From Pantoea phytobeneficialis (GTDB lineage: Bacteria > Pseudomonadota > Gammaproteobacteria > Enterobacterales > Enterobacteriaceae): a DNA stretch of 64,000 nucleotides. Location: positions 272,322 through 336,321 of the forward strand of contig NZ_CP024636.1 in the NCBI RefSeq assembly GCF_009728735.1, in the 5' to 3' direction. The notes beneath the pieces were generated by a model that was not told where the DNA came from, searched no databases, and worked only from the letters and a program-made list of their open reading frames with translations. This document shows positions 63,208-64,000 of this stretch, one piece after another; positions within the stretch are counted from its first letter, which is position 1, and each line of letters starts with the position of its first letter. A program made the position numbers and the translations under genes.

Positions 63208-64000
63208 TTATTCATCATCCCTGTCGTCATCCGGCTGTTCCAGCACCGTGTAGGCTACGGCGCAGAACAGCGAATTCAGACGCTTCATATCTCCCAGTAA
63301 TCCCAGATGCAACGAGCTGGTTTCGATACTTTGCACGTTCTGGCGATGCAGACGCTCAACATGGGCATGGGAAAAACGTCGAATCAGAATACGGAAACGA
63401 TGTTTGGAACGGCGCAGACGTTTGGCGCTGGCGACATCGTGGGATAAAAACACCGACAGGCTCAGGCGCAGGTTATTCAGCAACTGCTCCTGCAATGTCT
63501 CCAGCTCCTCCAGCCCCTCCGGTGAGAAGGCACGGCGTGCGGCCAGCGCTTTATCGGCCACATCAGCGCTCATGCGTTCGATAATGTCGCCCGCCTGTTC
63601 CAGGTTAAGCGCCATTTCGATGATCTCCGCCCAGCGGCGCGAATCCTCTTCCGCCAGATCCTCCTTTTGCATACGTGCCAGATAGAGTTTGATGGCGGTG
63701 TACAACACATCAACATCATCATCCAGCCGTCGCACCGCGCGTTCCTCGCGTAGCTCGCCGTGCACCACCTTGCTGAAGGTTTCGACCATCTGCTCAACCA
63801 CATCGCCAATGCGTAACGTCTCACGCGCCGCATTGACCAGCGCCAGCGCGGGGGTATCCAGCGCGCTGCTGTCGAGGTGTTTCGGTTTCAGCACGGTGTC
63901 AGTTTCTGCGTCATCGCTAATCATCCGGCGGCACAGGCGCGCCATCGGATCGGCGAAGGGGACCATCACGATGCAGCGGATCAGGTTGTAGAACACATGG
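63208..64000 (-). CDS. yjbB: Na/Pi-cotransporter family protein YjbB, C-terminal part (partial)
   Basis: The frame is open to the right edge of the window, so the gene continues outside. The visible 264 codons cover the end of the membrane domain (VFYNLIRCIVMVPFADPM) and a long helical PhoU-like domain (ETLRIGDVVEQMVETFSKVV, EIIEMALNLEQAGDIIERM). This matches E. coli YjbB, which exports phosphate when overproduced. In E. coli it lies next to metH and near lysC; here it is 50 kb from metH. Confidence 0.88.
   Translation of the reverse strand, partial: HVFYNLIRCIVMVPFADPMARLCRRMISDDAETDTVLKPKHLDSSALDTPALALVNAARETLRIGDVVEQMVETFSKVVHGELREERAVRRLDDDVDVLYTAIKLYLARMQKEDLAEEDSRRWAEIIEMALNLEQAGDIIERMSADVADKALAARRAFSPEGLEELETLQEQLLNNLRLSLSVFLSHDVASAKRLRRSKHRFRILIRRFSHAHVERLHRQNVQSIETSSLHLGLLGDMKRLNSLFCAVAYTVLEQPDDDRDDE

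Overview
The window is a chromosomal segment of a Gram-negative enteric bacterium. Nearly every gene is a close match to the Escherichia coli core gene set (metA, aceBAK, iclR, metH, glgBXCAP, ftsYEX, rpoH, liv, ugp, gnt). The combination with aqpZ, panS and an OprB-type sugar porin, plus a dense family of GC-rich palindromic intergenic repeats, points to the Erwiniaceae, most likely Pantoea or a near relative. The genus is an inference; the order Enterobacterales is secure.

Layout. 1-300: the end of an rRNA operon (last bases of 23S, complete 5S, terminator). 435-1757: a carbohydrate porin on the minus strand. 2267-12869: metA, the glyoxylate operon aceBAK, its repressor iclR (convergent), and metH. 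13011-16806: the exopolysaccharide operon yjbEFGH, minus strand. 17321-21049: pgi and, divergently, lysC behind a lysine riboswitch. 21312-25110: aqpZ, panS, yhgN, asd. 25463-34895: the complete glycogen operon glgBXCAP. 34966-46040: dcrB, yhhQ, tusA, zntA, yhhN, yhhM, yhhL, rsmD, ftsYEX, rpoH, panM. 46445-51365: livKHMGF. 51601-56525: ugpBAECQ. 56522-61083: yhhA, ggt, yhhY, the Fur-regulated small RNA ryhB, gntR. 61223-63102: gntKU. 63208 to the right edge: the 3' part of yjbB.

How the genes work together. The left part serves acetate growth (glyoxylate shunt with IclR control) and methionine synthesis (MetA, MetH). Aspartokinase (lysC) and aspartate-semialdehyde dehydrogenase (asd) are the first two steps of the aspartate family. 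The glg operon makes and degrades glycogen. The liv, ugp and gnt blocks import branched-chain amino acids, glycerol-3-phosphate and diesters, and gluconate. Regulatory sites visible in the DNA fit these roles: MetJ and MetR boxes at metA, IclR-like sites at aceB and iclR, a ZntR palindrome at zntA, a sigma-E promoter with a DnaA box at rpoH, a four-unit Pho box at ugpB, a Fur box at ryhB and a GntR operator at gntK.

No phage, insertion sequence, CRISPR array, toxin-antitoxin or defence system was seen, and no gene cluster of unknown type stands out. The most unusual material is intergenic: seven copies of a palindromic repeat hugging stop codons, a 500-base multi-hairpin region downstream of ggt, a candidate preQ1 riboswitch before yhhQ, and a gene order that is rearranged relative to E. 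coli.
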